Assembly (NCBI RefSeq): GCF_028369295.1
Contig: NZ_JAQMYP010000035.1
Coordinates: 45,772-109,771 of the forward strand
DNA from: Streptomyces sp. HD
GTDB taxonomy: Bacteria; Actinomycetota; Actinomycetes; Streptomycetales; Streptomycetaceae
Direction: 5' to 3'
DNA: 64,000 bases
Within the stretch, counting starts at the first letter, position 1. Each line of letters begins with the position of its first letter. Made by a program: the position numbers and the translations under genes. Below the pieces are notes generated by a model that was not told the DNA's origin, searched no databases, and saw only the letters and a list, made by a program, of their open reading frames with translations. This document shows, one piece after another, positions 17,446-25,763 of this stretch.

Positions 17446-19119
17446 TCAGTCGCGGCAGAGCAGGGTCTGCAGCACGTTCGTCAGGACGCGGTCGGCGTCC
17501 GGCATCGCGGCGTCCGCCCGCCAGGCGACGAAACCGTCGGGGCGTACCAGGACGGCACCGTCCTCGGCCGTGCCGTGCAGCTCCGCCCAGTCGGCGTCCC
17601 GTTCGGGGGCGAGGTCGTGATCGGGGCCCGTGCCCACGAGATAGGCCTTGACGGGGACGCCCAGGTTCAGCGAGGCCTTCTCCACGGCGGACCGCCACTT
17701 CTGCCCCCCGGACCCGGCGAGCAGCACGAAGGAACGCTCGTACAGGTCGAGCGTGGAGATCCGGGTGCCTTCCCTGGTGACCCACATGTGCGGTGCCCGG
17801 CTCCCCGGCTCGCCGCCCAGCTGGAAGGCGTCGGGGACGATCGGACGCTCCGGCGGGGCGCCCACCACGGCGTTCGACGCGTACCGGTAGCAGAGGGAGA
17901 CGGTCATCAGGTCGGCCGGGTCGTTGTTGCGTCCCGCGGCGGGACTGAATCCCGGGTGCTGCTCGTCGGCCGCCTGGACGCACGCGCGTGTGCCGGTCGC
18001 GAGGGCGACGGGCCTGCGCTCGCGCTCGTAGGTGTCGAGCAGCGGCAGCCCGGCCCAGCCGCGCAGCACCGAGGCCAGCTTCCAGGCGAGGTTGTGGGCG
18101 TCCTGGATGCCGGTGTTGGAGCCGAACGCCCCGGTGGGCGGCATCTCGTGGGCCGAGTCGCCGGCCAGGAACACCCGGCCCTCGCCGTAGCTGTCCGCGA
18201 CCCGCTTCGAGGCGTGCCAGGGCGCCCGGCCCGTGATCTCGACGTCGAGGTCCGTGACACCGACGGCGGCGCGGATATGGGCCGCCAGCCGCTCGTCGGT
18301 GAAGTCCTCCAGGGTCTCGCCCCGGTCGGGATACCAGGGCACGTGGATCACCCAGCGCTCGGCGTTGTCCACCGGCAGCAGCGCGCCCTCACCCCGCGGG
18401 TCGGTGACGTAGCAGACGACGAACGGCCTCTCTCCCACGTGGTTCTTCAGCGTCCTGCTCCGGAACGTGACGCTGACGTTGTGGAACAGCTCGCCCGGCC
18501 CCGACTGCCCGATCCCCAGTTGACGGCGGACGGGGCTGCGGGGGCCGTCGGCGGCCACCAGGAAGCCGGCGTTCACGGTGTACGTCTCACCGGTGTCCCG
18601 GCGCATGATCCGGGCCTGGACGCCCTCGCCGTCCTGTGTGAAGGAGATCAGCTCCGAGTTGAAGCGGATGTCGGCACCCTGCTGCCGGGCGTAGTCCACC
18701 AGCACGGGTTCGAGATCGCACTGACTGCACAGGCACCAGTCCGAGGAGCTGACCCGGGAGGTGTCCATGCCGCCGGCGATGTCCCCGACGATCCAGCGGC
18801 GCTCCTTCCCGGTGAGTCGGTCCACCTGGAGAATGCCGTCGTTGCCGGCGAGCACACCGGCCGCGCCGCGAATGCGTGACTCCAGACCGGCGGTCCGGAA
18901 AATCTCCATGGTGCGCACATTGTTGCCCCGGCCACGCGGGTGCGTCGATGTGTCGGCGTGCCGCTCCACGAGCATGTGCTCAATTCCGAGGCGCCCCAGG
19001 AAAACCGAAGTGGAAAGACCCACCAGGGATCCGCCGACGATGAGAACTGGTACAGATTCCGCTTCGTGTCCACTCACGTCGACGATGCTTACCAGGTAGG
19101 CCTCCCGCCCACACGTCAT
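17446..19119 (-). CDS. FAD-dependent aromatic monooxygenase (WhiE ORFVIII/SchC type)
   Basis: This 557-residue class A flavin hydroxylase has the dinucleotide fold PVLIVGGSLVGLSTSVFLG near residues 24-42 and the GD motif GEGRVFLAGDSAHEMPPTG with NTGIQDAHNLAWKL. A thioredoxin-like C-terminal domain follows. It should hydroxylate an aromatic polyketide using NAD(P)H and oxygen. It diverges from the P450 gene, just as whiE ORFVIII diverges from its cluster. The start is uncertain: ATG 19119 or GTG 19077, the first in-frame alternative, which follows a GGGAGG sequence at a long spacing. Confidence 0.9.
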   Translation of the reverse strand: MTCGREAYLVSIVDVSGHEAESVPVLIVGGSLVGLSTSVFLGRLGIEHMLVERHADTSTHPRGRGNNVRTMEIFRTAGLESRIRGAAGVLAGNDGILQVDRLTGKERRWIVGDIAGGMDTSRVSSSDWCLCSQCDLEPVLVDYARQQGADIRFNSELISFTQDGEGVQARIMRRDTGETYTVNAGFLVAADGPRSPVRRQLGIGQSGPGELFHNVSVTFRSRTLKNHVGERPFVVCYVTDPRGEGALLPVDNAERWVIHVPWYPDRGETLEDFTDERLAAHIRAAVGVTDLDVEITGRAPWHASKRVADSYGEGRVFLAGDSAHEMPPTGAFGSNTGIQDAHNLAWKLASVLRGWAGLPLLDTYERERRPVALATGTRACVQAADEQHPGFSPAAGRNNDPADLMTVSLCYRYASNAVVGAPPERPIVPDAFQLGGEPGSRAPHMWVTREGTRISTLDLYERSFVLLAGSGGQKWRSAVEKASLNLGVPVKAYLVGTGPDHDLAPERDADWAELHGTAEDGAVLVRPDGFVAWRADAAMPDADRVLTNVLQTLLCRD

Positions 19120-19234
19120 ACGCCGACCCGACCCGTATGGCGCAGTGCCGTTTGCGGCGTGCCGGTGCCCGGGAAACGGTGGCTCTGACCGACGGAATCC
19201 GACCGCCGGAATCCACGCCTACCCGGGGACAGCC
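19120..19234. promoter_or_regulatory. divergent promoter region, monooxygenase/P450
   Basis: This 115-base region separates the two divergent oxygenase genes. It holds a direct repeat CGGAATCC and an inverted pair CCGTTT...AAACGG. In S. coelicolor the divergent whiE hydroxylase promoter depends on SigF; I see no clean SigF site here. Confidence 0.45.
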
Positions 19235-20503
19235 ATGACCCAAGCGTTCGCATCCGAGGAATCCGAGGCACTGTCGTCCGAAGAGGCCGCGGCCGCGGCC
19301 TCTTCGTGCAGCCGGGAGTTCCGCGCCAACCCGCATCCGGTGTACGCCGCGCTCCGGGAATCGGCGCCCGTGTGCCCCCTGACGCCGCCCCACGGCGTCG
19401 AGACGTACCTGATCACCCGGTACGACGACGCGCGCGCCGCGCTGGCCGACCCGCGACTGAGCAAGGACATGTACGGCGCCATCGACGCCTACCACCGAAT
19501 CTTCGGTGACTCGTCGATCGCGCTCGACGACAACATGCTCTTCTCGGACCCGCCGAAGCACACCAGGCTCCGCAGGATCGTCGGCAACACATTCACCCCG
19601 AAAAGAGTGGAATCACTGCGGGCGCGCGTGCAGCAGATCACCGAAGACCTGCTGGACGAATGTCCGACGTCGGAGCCGTTCAATCTTCTCCCGGAGTTCT
19701 GCTTCCCGCTTCCGATGCAAGTGATCTGTGAACTCCTGGGCGTCCCGGAAAACGAACGCAAACAGGCGCAGGAATGGTCGGCGACCGTCGCACAGACCGG
19801 TTTCGGACCGGAGGCGCGAAAAGCGCTGGAAATCGCCGAGGGAAATCTGCGCGAGTATCTCGTGGACCTGTGCGCGCGGAAACGCACGGAGCCGGACTCG
19901 GGCCTGCTCAGTGCCCTCGTCACGGCCCAGGACCAGGAAGGCGCGCTCACCGACCACGAACTGGTGTCGACGGCCTGGGTACTCCTCTTCGCGGGCCACA
20001 AGTCGACCGCGTACCAGATCGGCAACGGCGTCTTCCACCTGCTCAGCCGTCCGGACCAGAAGGCGCTGGCACTGCGTGACACGGCCGGCATGACCGCGGC
20101 CATCGAGGAGATTCTCCGGTTCGAGACCTCCGTGGAGAACTCCACGTTCCGCTGGGCGAAGGAGGACATCGTCCTCCGCGACCAGCTCATCCCCAAGGGT
20201 GCGCTCGTCCAGATCTCGATCACCGGCGCGAACCGCGACCCGGAGGTGTTCGACGACCCCAACGAGATGGACATCCAGCGCCCCAACGTCCAGGCCATGC
20301 ATCTCGCCTTCGGCTACGGCCCGCACTACTGCGTCGGCGCCCCGCTGGCCCGGCTGGAGATGCAGCTCGCCCTCGGCACGCTGTTCGCCCGGCACCCCCG
20401 GATGACCCTGGCCGTCGCGCCGGAGGAAGCGCGCTGGATGACCGTGCCGTTCCCCGCCTTCCGCGGTCTGGCGGAACTGCCCGTCGTCCTCGACCCGTCC
20501 TGA
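19235..20503 (+). CDS. cytochrome P450
   Basis: This 422-residue bacterial class I P450 has the heme ligand Cys366 in FGYGPHYCVGAPLARLE, an ExxR motif in EEILRFE, and an I-helix reading LLFAGHKSTAYQI. The usual acid-alcohol pair (D/E-T) in the I-helix is replaced by Lys-Ser, which is unusual. The N-terminus has a Ser/Glu/Ala-rich stretch. ATG 19235 is preferred; the frame opens earlier at 19145 but over the promoter. It needs a separate ferredoxin, which is not encoded nearby. It is followed after 10 bases by a SchA/CurD-like gene and likely tailors the polyketide by hydroxylation or phenol coupling. Confidence 0.92.
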   Translation: MTQAFASEESEALSSEEAAAAASSCSREFRANPHPVYAALRESAPVCPLTPPHGVETYLITRYDDARAALADPRLSKDMYGAIDAYHRIFGDSSIALDDNMLFSDPPKHTRLRRIVGNTFTPKRVESLRARVQQITEDLLDECPTSEPFNLLPEFCFPLPMQVICELLGVPENERKQAQEWSATVAQTGFGPEARKALEIAEGNLREYLVDLCARKRTEPDSGLLSALVTAQDQEGALTDHELVSTAWVLLFAGHKSTAYQIGNGVFHLLSRPDQKALALRDTAGMTAAIEEILRFETSVENSTFRWAKEDIVLRDQLIPKGALVQISITGANRDPEVFDDPNEMDIQRPNVQAMHLAFGYGPHYCVGAPLARLEMQLALGTLFARHPRMTLAVAPEEARWMTVPFPAFRGLAELPVVLDPS

Positions 20504-20513
20504 CGGGAGCGTC

Positions 20514-20819
20514 ATGGAACGCGTACGCGTCATCCGGCTGCTCCACGTCCGGGACGGCTGGGAGGCGGACTTCGTGGAGTCCTACCAGGGCGTGCGCGAC
20601 CGCGCCCTGAACTTCCCCGGCCACCTCGGCGAACAACTGTGCCGCTCCCTCGACAACCCCGCCCAGTGGCTGCTCACCAGCGAGTGGGACAGCCTGGAGT
20701 CCGTCCAGCAGTGGCGGACCGACCCGGACCACCGGACCCTGGTCGAGCCGATGAACGCCTGTCTGCACGACGAGCGGTGGACGGCGGTCTTCCAGGTCAG
20801 GGAGACGGCGGGCACATAG
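20514..20819 (+). CDS. small SchA/CurD-like protein (single ABM-type domain)
   Basis: This 101-residue protein closely resembles the first domain of the 369-residue protein at 11065. It shares FPGHLGEQLCRSLDNPAQWLL-type residues (there VPGHLGDQLCQSVENPSQWLI, 20-odd residues with most positions identical or similar) and SEW. It probably forms a ferredoxin-like dimer. It is 10 bases behind the P450 gene and likely cotranscribed, so it may act with the P450 on the polyketide. Its exact role is unknown. Confidence 0.8.
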   Translation: MERVRVIRLLHVRDGWEADFVESYQGVRDRALNFPGHLGEQLCRSLDNPAQWLLTSEWDSLESVQQWRTDPDHRTLVEPMNACLHDERWTAVFQVRETAGT

Positions 20820-20906
20820 CGCCGGAAAAGCAGATCGTCGTAGGGCGATGGACCGAAAGGCGAGACGGGGCTGACCAGCATGTGACCGGCCGGTAGTGTC
20901 GGTTCC

Positions 20907-21416
20907 GTGCCGAAGCCGCTCAGTCTTCCCTTCGATCCCATCGCCCGCGCCGACGAACTCTGGAAGCAGCGCTGGGGCAGCGTGCCGTCCATGGCCGCCA
21001 TCACCTCGATCATGCGCGCACACCAGATCCTGCTCGCCGAGGTCGACGCGGTGGTCAAGCCGTACGGGCTGACGTTCGCGCGCTACGAGGCCCTGGTGCT
21101 GCTCAACTTCTCCAAGGCCGGCGAACTGCCGATGTCCAAGATCGGCGAACGCCTGATGGTGCACCCGACGTCGGTGACGAACACCGTGGACCGGCTGGTC
21201 AGGTCGGGCCTGGTCGACAAGCGGCCCAACCCCAACGACGGGCGCGGCACGCTCGCCTCCATCACCGACAAGGGCCGCGAGGTCGTCGAGGCGGCCACCA
21301 GCGACCTGATGGCGATGGACTTCGGACTCGGGGCCTACGACGCCGAGGAGTGCGCGGAGATCTTCGCGATGCTGCGCCCGCTGCGGGTGGCGGCACACGA
21401 CTTCGAGGAGAGCTGA
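20907..21416 (+). CDS. MarR-family transcriptional regulator
   Basis: This 169-residue protein has a MarR winged helix: AHQILLAEVDAVVKPYGLTFARYEAL, then MSKIGERLMVHPTSVTNTVDRL as the recognition region and NPNDGRGTLASITDKG as the wing. It starts with GTG 20907. Although beside the polyketide cluster, it precedes a DUF3817 gene and the mutase gene in the same order as in genomes without the cluster here (from memory), so it is probably core rather than a cluster regulator. Confidence 0.9.
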   Translation: MPKPLSLPFDPIARADELWKQRWGSVPSMAAITSIMRAHQILLAEVDAVVKPYGLTFARYEALVLLNFSKAGELPMSKIGERLMVHPTSVTNTVDRLVRSGLVDKRPNPNDGRGTLASITDKGREVVEAATSDLMAMDFGLGAYDAEECAEIFAMLRPLRVAAHDFEES

Positions 21417-21482
21417 CCTCGGGCAACGGCGAGCCGGGGCCCGGGGCAAGATCTCCCGGAACGGGTGGTTACGCTCGTACGC

Positions 21483-21815
21483 ATGAAGAAGAGCGTCCTG
21501 ACTCGCTACCGGGTGATGGCCTACGTCACCGCCGTCATGCTGCTCGTGCTGTGCACCTGCATGGTGTTCAAGTACGGCTTCGACACGGGCGAGGACCTCA
21601 CCTTCGCCGTCTCGCAGGTCCACGGCTTCCTCTACATCATCTACCTGGTCTTCGCCTTCGACCTCGGCTCCAAGGCCAAGTGGCCGTTCGGCAAGCTGCT
21701 GTGGGTGCTGCTCTCCGGGACGATCCCGTTCGCCGCGTTCTTCGTCGAGCGCAGGGTCACCCGCACGGTCGAGCCCCTGATCGGCGAGCCCGCCCCGGCC
21801 GTCGCCAAGGCCTGA
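21483..21815 (+). CDS. DUF3817 membrane protein (second copy)
   Basis: This 110-residue protein starts MKKSVLTRYRVMAYVTAVML. It has three membrane segments: MAYVTAVMLLVLCTCMVF, VHGFLYIIYLVFAFDL and LLWVLLSGTIPFAAFFVER. It is a paralogue of the protein at 10105, sharing the HGFLYIIY/HGVLFILY and FFVER/FFADRK patterns. Function is unknown. The start at 21483 is preferred over an in-frame GTG at 21465. Confidence 0.87.
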   Translation: MKKSVLTRYRVMAYVTAVMLLVLCTCMVFKYGFDTGEDLTFAVSQVHGFLYIIYLVFAFDLGSKAKWPFGKLLWVLLSGTIPFAAFFVERRVTRTVEPLIGEPAPAVAKA

Positions 21816-21859
21816 CCCTCACCGCCGTACGGCTGCGTGCGGCGGTTTCCCATCGACGC

Positions 21860-21879
21860 TTACTAGGACGTCCTAGTAA
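21860..21879. promoter_or_regulatory. perfect 20-bp palindromic operator upstream of the mutase gene
   Basis: TTACTAGGACGTCCTAGTAA is a perfect palindrome that ends 10 bases before the mutase start, in an AT-rich island. Its position implies control of that gene, with the site overlapping the promoter or the start of the message. The regulator is unknown; TetR- or MarR-type proteins bind sites of this size. Confidence 0.65.
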
Positions 21880-21889
21880 AATTCGGGGC

Positions 21890-23641
21890 ATGGACGCTGA
21901 CGCCATCGAGGAGGGCCGCCGTCGCTGGCAGGCCCGGTACGATGCCGCGCGCAAGCGCGACAGTGCCACCGGGGCGGAGCCCCGGAATTGGACACGCACC
22001 ACGCTTTCCGGGGATCCGGTGGAGCCGGTGTACGGGCCCCGGCCCGGGGACAGGTACGAGGGCTTCGAGCGGATCGGCTGGCCCGGGGAGTACCCCTACA
22101 CACGCGGGCTGTATCCGACGGGCTACCGCGGGCGGACGTGGACCATCCGGCAGTTCGCCGGGTTCGGGAACGCCGAGCAGACCAACGAGCGGTACAAGAT
22201 GATCCTCCGCCACGGCGGAGGCGGTCTCTCGGTCGCCTTCGACATGCCGACGCTGATGGGCCGCGACTCCGACGACCCGCGCTCACTGGGCGAGGTCGGG
22301 CACTGCGGGGTCGCCGTCGACTCGGCCGCCGACATGGAGGCCCTGTTCAGCGGTATCCCGCTGGGTGACGTGACGACGTCCATGACCATCAGCGGACCGG
22401 CCGTGCCCGTCTTCTGCATGTACCTGGTGGCCGCCGAGCGGCAGGGCGTCGACCCGTCCGTGCTCAACGGCACGCTGCAGACCGACATCTTCAAGGAGTA
22501 CATCGCCCAGAAGGAGTGGCTCTTCCGGCCCGAGCCGCACCTTCGCCTCATCGGCGACCTCATGGAGTACTGCGCGGCCGGCATCCCCGCCTACAAGCCG
22601 CTGTCCGTCTCCGGCTACCACATCCGCGAGGCCGGCGCGACGGCCGCACAGGAGCTGGCGTACACGCTGGCGGACGGCTTCGGCTACGTCGAGCTGGGCC
22701 TGTCGCGCGGACTGGACGTCGACGTGTTCGCCCCCGGCCTGTCCTTCTTCTTCGACGCGCACATCGATTTCTTCGAGGAGATCGCCAAGTTCCGCGCCGC
22801 CCGCCGGATCTGGGCGCGCTGGATGCGGGACGTGTACGGCGCGCGGACCGACAAGGCCCAGTGGCTGCGCTTCCACACCCAGACCGCGGGCGTCTCGCTG
22901 ACCGCCCAGCAGCCGTACAACAACGTCGTCCGTACGGCCGTGGAGGCGCTGGCCGCCGTGCTCGGCGGGACCAACTCGCTGCACACCAACGCCCTCGACG
23001 AGACCCTCGCGCTCCCGTCCGAACAGGCCGCCGAGATCGCCCTGCGCACCCAGCAGGTCCTCATGGAGGAGACCGGGGTGGCCAACGTGGCCGACCCGCT
23101 GGGCGGTTCCTGGTACGTCGAGCAACTGACCGACCGGATCGAGGCCGACGCCGAGAAGATCTTCGAGCAGATAAAGGAGCGGGGCCTGCGGGCACACCCC
23201 GACGGGCAGCACCCGATCGGGCCGGTCACCTCCGGGATCCTGCGCGGCATCGAGGACGGCTGGTTCACCGGGGAGATCGCCGAGTCGGCGTTCCGCTACC
23301 AGCAGTCGCTGGAGAAGGGCGCGAACCGGGTCGTCGGCGTCAACGTCCACACCGGCTCCGTCACCGGCGACCTGGAGATCCTCCGCGTCAGCCACGAGGT
23401 GGAGCGCGAGCAGGTCCGACTGCTGGCCGCGCGCAGGGCGTCCCGCGACGACACCGCGGTACGCACCGCCCTGGACGCCATGCTGACCGCCGCCCGTACC
23501 GGCCGCGGCGAAGCCGCCGATGGAGGCCGCAACATGATCGAGCCGATGCTCGACGCCGTACGGGCCGAGGCGACCCTCGGTGAGATCTGCGACGTACTGC
23601 GGGGCGAGTGGGGGGTGTACACCGAGCCGGCGGGCTTCTGA
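21890..23641 (+). CDS. icmA: isobutyryl-CoA mutase large subunit (acyl-CoA mutase)
   Basis: This 583-residue B12-dependent mutase large subunit lacks the C-terminal B12 domain, so it needs a separate small subunit (IcmB). The TIM barrel begins at TWTIRQFAGFGNAEQTNERY. The two residues known to separate isobutyryl-CoA from methylmalonyl-CoA mutases are Phe89 (Tyr in methylmalonyl-CoA mutase) and Gln207 (Arg there), both of the IcmA type here. It interconverts isobutyryl- and n-butyryl-CoA, feeding valine carbon into polyketide and fatty-acid precursors. The start is ATG 21890, with no clear ribosome site. Confidence 0.88.
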   Translation: MDADAIEEGRRRWQARYDAARKRDSATGAEPRNWTRTTLSGDPVEPVYGPRPGDRYEGFERIGWPGEYPYTRGLYPTGYRGRTWTIRQFAGFGNAEQTNERYKMILRHGGGGLSVAFDMPTLMGRDSDDPRSLGEVGHCGVAVDSAADMEALFSGIPLGDVTTSMTISGPAVPVFCMYLVAAERQGVDPSVLNGTLQTDIFKEYIAQKEWLFRPEPHLRLIGDLMEYCAAGIPAYKPLSVSGYHIREAGATAAQELAYTLADGFGYVELGLSRGLDVDVFAPGLSFFFDAHIDFFEEIAKFRAARRIWARWMRDVYGARTDKAQWLRFHTQTAGVSLTAQQPYNNVVRTAVEALAAVLGGTNSLHTNALDETLALPSEQAAEIALRTQQVLMEETGVANVADPLGGSWYVEQLTDRIEADAEKIFEQIKERGLRAHPDGQHPIGPVTSGILRGIEDGWFTGEIAESAFRYQQSLEKGANRVVGVNVHTGSVTGDLEILRVSHEVEREQVRLLAARRASRDDTAVRTALDAMLTAARTGRGEAADGGRNMIEPMLDAVRAEATLGEICDVLRGEWGVYTEPAGF

Positions 23642-23660
23642 GGCGCCCGGGGGCGGACCG

Positions 23661-24296
23661 TCAGTCCTCGGCGGACTCCGCGGCCGCTCCCCCCAGTCCG
23701 AGGAGCAGTACCCGGGTGAAGCCGTGCACCCACTCCTCGTCCGCCGGGTGGCCGCTCACCAGGGTGCGGTGGACCACCGCACCGGCCACCATGTCGAAGA
23801 TGAGGTCGACCGTGCGGGCGGACTCGGCGGGGTCGGTCTCCGGGGGGAGTTCGCCGCGGTCCTGGGCGCGGGCGCGGCCCTCCAGGACGAGGCGTTTCTG
23901 GCGTTCGACGATCGACGTGCGGATGCGTTCGCGCAGGGCGTCGTCCCGGGTCGACTCCGCCACCACCGCCATCAGGCCACTTTTCGCCTCGGGCCGGGCC
24001 AGGATCGCCGCGAACTGGAGTACGGCGCCCTCGATGTCGGCGGCGAGACTGCCCAGGTCGGGCAGCCGGAGTTCGTCGAAGAGCTCGGCCACCGCGTCGA
24101 CCACCAGCTCGTGCTTGCCGGCCCAGCGACGATAGAGCGTCGTCTTTGCAACCCCGGCGCGCGTGGCCACGTCTCCCAGGGTGAGCTTGGACCAGCCCAG
24201 CTCGACCAGCGCCTCCCGCGTCGCGGCCAGGATCGCGGCGTCCGCGGCGGCACTGCGCGGGCGTCCCGGACGGGCGGCGGCGGTGCGGCTCTGCAT
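23661..24296 (-). CDS. TetR-family transcriptional regulator
   Basis: This 211-residue protein has an N-terminal TetR helix-turn-helix (AILAATREALVELGWSKLTL, GDVATRAGVAKTTLYRRWAGK) and a helical ligand domain that is not recognisable further. ATG 24296 places the helix-turn-helix about 17 residues in, as usual; a GTG at 24344 is possible. It converges with icmA and is divergent from the thioredoxin-like gene. A perfect palindrome 85 bases upstream is a candidate operator. Confidence 0.9.
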   Translation of the reverse strand: MQSRTAAARPGRPRSAAADAAILAATREALVELGWSKLTLGDVATRAGVAKTTLYRRWAGKHELVVDAVAELFDELRLPDLGSLAADIEGAVLQFAAILARPEAKSGLMAVVAESTRDDALRERIRTSIVERQKRLVLEGRARAQDRGELPPETDPAESARTVDLIFDMVAGAVVHRTLVSGHPADEEWVHGFTRVLLLGLGGAAAESAED

Positions 24297-24380
24297 CCCC
24301 TGACCATATCCGGGGGGTTCCTGTGTGGTCGTGAGGGAGATCACGGGTTGGTGGTGTTCCGGCGGACCCCGATGCCATTA

Positions 24381-24397
24381 CGCTACGACTCGTAGCG
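24381..24397. promoter_or_regulatory. 17-bp palindrome, candidate TetR operator
   Basis: Arms CGCTACGA and TCGTAGCG surround a single C in the region between the TetR gene and the divergent thioredoxin-like gene. Size and symmetry suit a TetR dimer. TAC...GTA half sites at this spacing are common in TetR operators. Confidence 0.6.
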
Positions 24398-24507
24398 AAA
24401 GCGACGACCACTGACGTGGGGTGGGGACCCGGCGTCGAACAGTGCCGGGCAGGCCCGGCTTTCTCACCGCTTTTCACAGTGCGCGCCGAACGGGGGAGGA
24501 TAGACGC

Positions 24508-25482
24508 ATGCAGCCACGGAACATGTCCATGAGCGGAGTCGTCGACCTCGCCGCGGTGAAGGCGGCCCAGGAGGCCAAGGCGAAGGCGGAGCAGGCGCGC
24601 GCCGAGGCCGCCCGGCAGGGCGGGGCCCCCGGCGCGGTCTCGCCCGCGGATCTCGTCATCGACGTCGATGAGGCCGGGTTCGAGCACGAGGTCCTTCAGC
24701 GGTCCACCGAGGTGCCCGTCGTCATCGACTTCTGGGCCGAGTGGTGCGAGCCCTGCAAGCAGCTGAGCCCGCTGCTGGAGCGGCTCGCCGTCGAGTACAG
24801 CGGCCGGTTCCTGCTCGCCAAGATCGACGTCGACGCCAACCAGATGCTGATGCAGCAGTTCGGCGTGCAGGGCATCCCCGCCGTGTTCGCCGTCGTCGCC
24901 GGGCAGGCGCTGCCGCTCTTCCAGGGGGCGGCCGGCGAGGCGCAGATCCGCGAGACGCTCGACCAGCTCGTCGCCGTAGCCGAGCAGCGCTTCGGTCTCA
25001 CCGGCCTCACCGTCGACCCCGACGCCGAGGCGGGCAGCCGGCCCGCTCCGGCAGTGCCGGCCGGTCCCTACGACGCGCTGCTCGAAGCCGCCGTACAGGC
25101 CCTGGACGCGGGCGACTTGGGCGGTGCGGTCCAGGCGTACAAGAACGTACTGAACGAGGACCCGGCGAACTCGGAGGCCAAACTCGGGCTCGCCCAGGCC
25201 GAGTTGCTCCAGCGGGTGCAGGGTGCCGACCCGCAGCAGGTGCGCAAGGAGGCCGCCGAGAAGCCCGCCGACGCGCGGGCGCAGATCGCCGCCGCCGACC
25301 TGGATCTGGTGGGCGGCCATGTCGAGGACGCTTTCGGGCGACTCATCGAGACCGTGCAGCGCACGGTGGGTGACGAGCGGGACACCGTACGGCTTCGGCT
25401 GCTTGAGCTGTTCGAGGTCGTCGGCGCCGAGGATCCGCGGGTGGCGGCGGCGCGCAGGGCGTTGGCTCGTGCGCTGTTCTGA
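24508..25482 (+). CDS. thioredoxin-domain co-chaperone (YbbN/CnoX-like)
   Basis: This 324-residue protein has an Ala/Lys/Glu-rich N-terminal helix (about 10-45), a thioredoxin domain with the active site WAEWCEPCKQ near residue 77, and C-terminal TPR-like helices (DALLEAAVQALDAGDLGGAV, LNEDPANSEAKLGLAQAELL). This is the YbbN/CnoX layout, which protects unfolded proteins and cooperates with GroEL and DnaK. Here the CxxC is intact, unlike E. coli YbbN. ATG 24508 has a GGGGGAGGA site; the frame opens earlier at 24421 over the promoter. Confidence 0.88.
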   Translation: MQPRNMSMSGVVDLAAVKAAQEAKAKAEQARAEAARQGGAPGAVSPADLVIDVDEAGFEHEVLQRSTEVPVVIDFWAEWCEPCKQLSPLLERLAVEYSGRFLLAKIDVDANQMLMQQFGVQGIPAVFAVVAGQALPLFQGAAGEAQIRETLDQLVAVAEQRFGLTGLTVDPDAEAGSRPAPAVPAGPYDALLEAAVQALDAGDLGGAVQAYKNVLNEDPANSEAKLGLAQAELLQRVQGADPQQVRKEAAEKPADARAQIAAADLDLVGGHVEDAFGRLIETVQRTVGDERDTVRLRLLELFEVVGAEDPRVAAARRALARALF

Positions 25483-25576
25483 CCGGGTCCGGGAGCGGGG
25501 CGGGAGCCCCGTTCTGACCAGTCACTAAACGCGAGGGCACGTGTTGCCCGAGTGAAGGATTTGCCGACGGAGCGTC

Positions 25577-25620
25577 ACTGCGGCCGCGCTTTACCAAATC
25601 TTGGTAATCGCGGCCGCAGT
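25577..25620. terminator. composite stem-loop, possible terminator or operator
   Basis: Outer 12-base arms (25577-25588 and 25609-25620), each containing GCGGCCGC, enclose an inner palindrome TTACCAA-ATC-TTGGTAA (25591-25607). It ends the thioredoxin-like gene about 100 bases downstream. There is no T run. The inner palindrome alone could be a protein site. Confidence 0.5.
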
Positions 25621-25747
25621 TACTTGGGGTAAGTCACGGACTTCGGTCTGTCAGAGACTGTCCGTTGATTCCTGGATTTGTCCGGTCGCTGGACAGCACC
25701 CTGTGTCGCTGTCCGAGACCTGCGGGTCGTTGTTCGGTTATCCGGCC

Positions 25748-25763
25748 GTTACTACTGAGTAAC
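25748..25763. promoter_or_regulatory. GTTACT-N4-AGTAAC palindrome
   Basis: Six-base arms flank ACTG, about 380 bases before the DUF6230 start. It is a candidate operator for that operon. The half-site TTACT also occurs in the 20-bp palindrome before the mutase gene. Confidence 0.4.

Noticed and set aside
19120..19234. SigF-type promoter (GTTT then GGGTAC) for the divergent oxygenases
   Set aside because: GTTT is present but the -10 partner GGGAAA is a poor match and the spacing of 17 is long; not called as a promoter.
21890..23641. Methylmalonyl-CoA mutase
   Set aside because: The selectivity residues are Phe89 and Gln207 rather than Tyr and Arg, and the B12 domain is missing, which fits the isobutyryl-CoA mutase large subunit.
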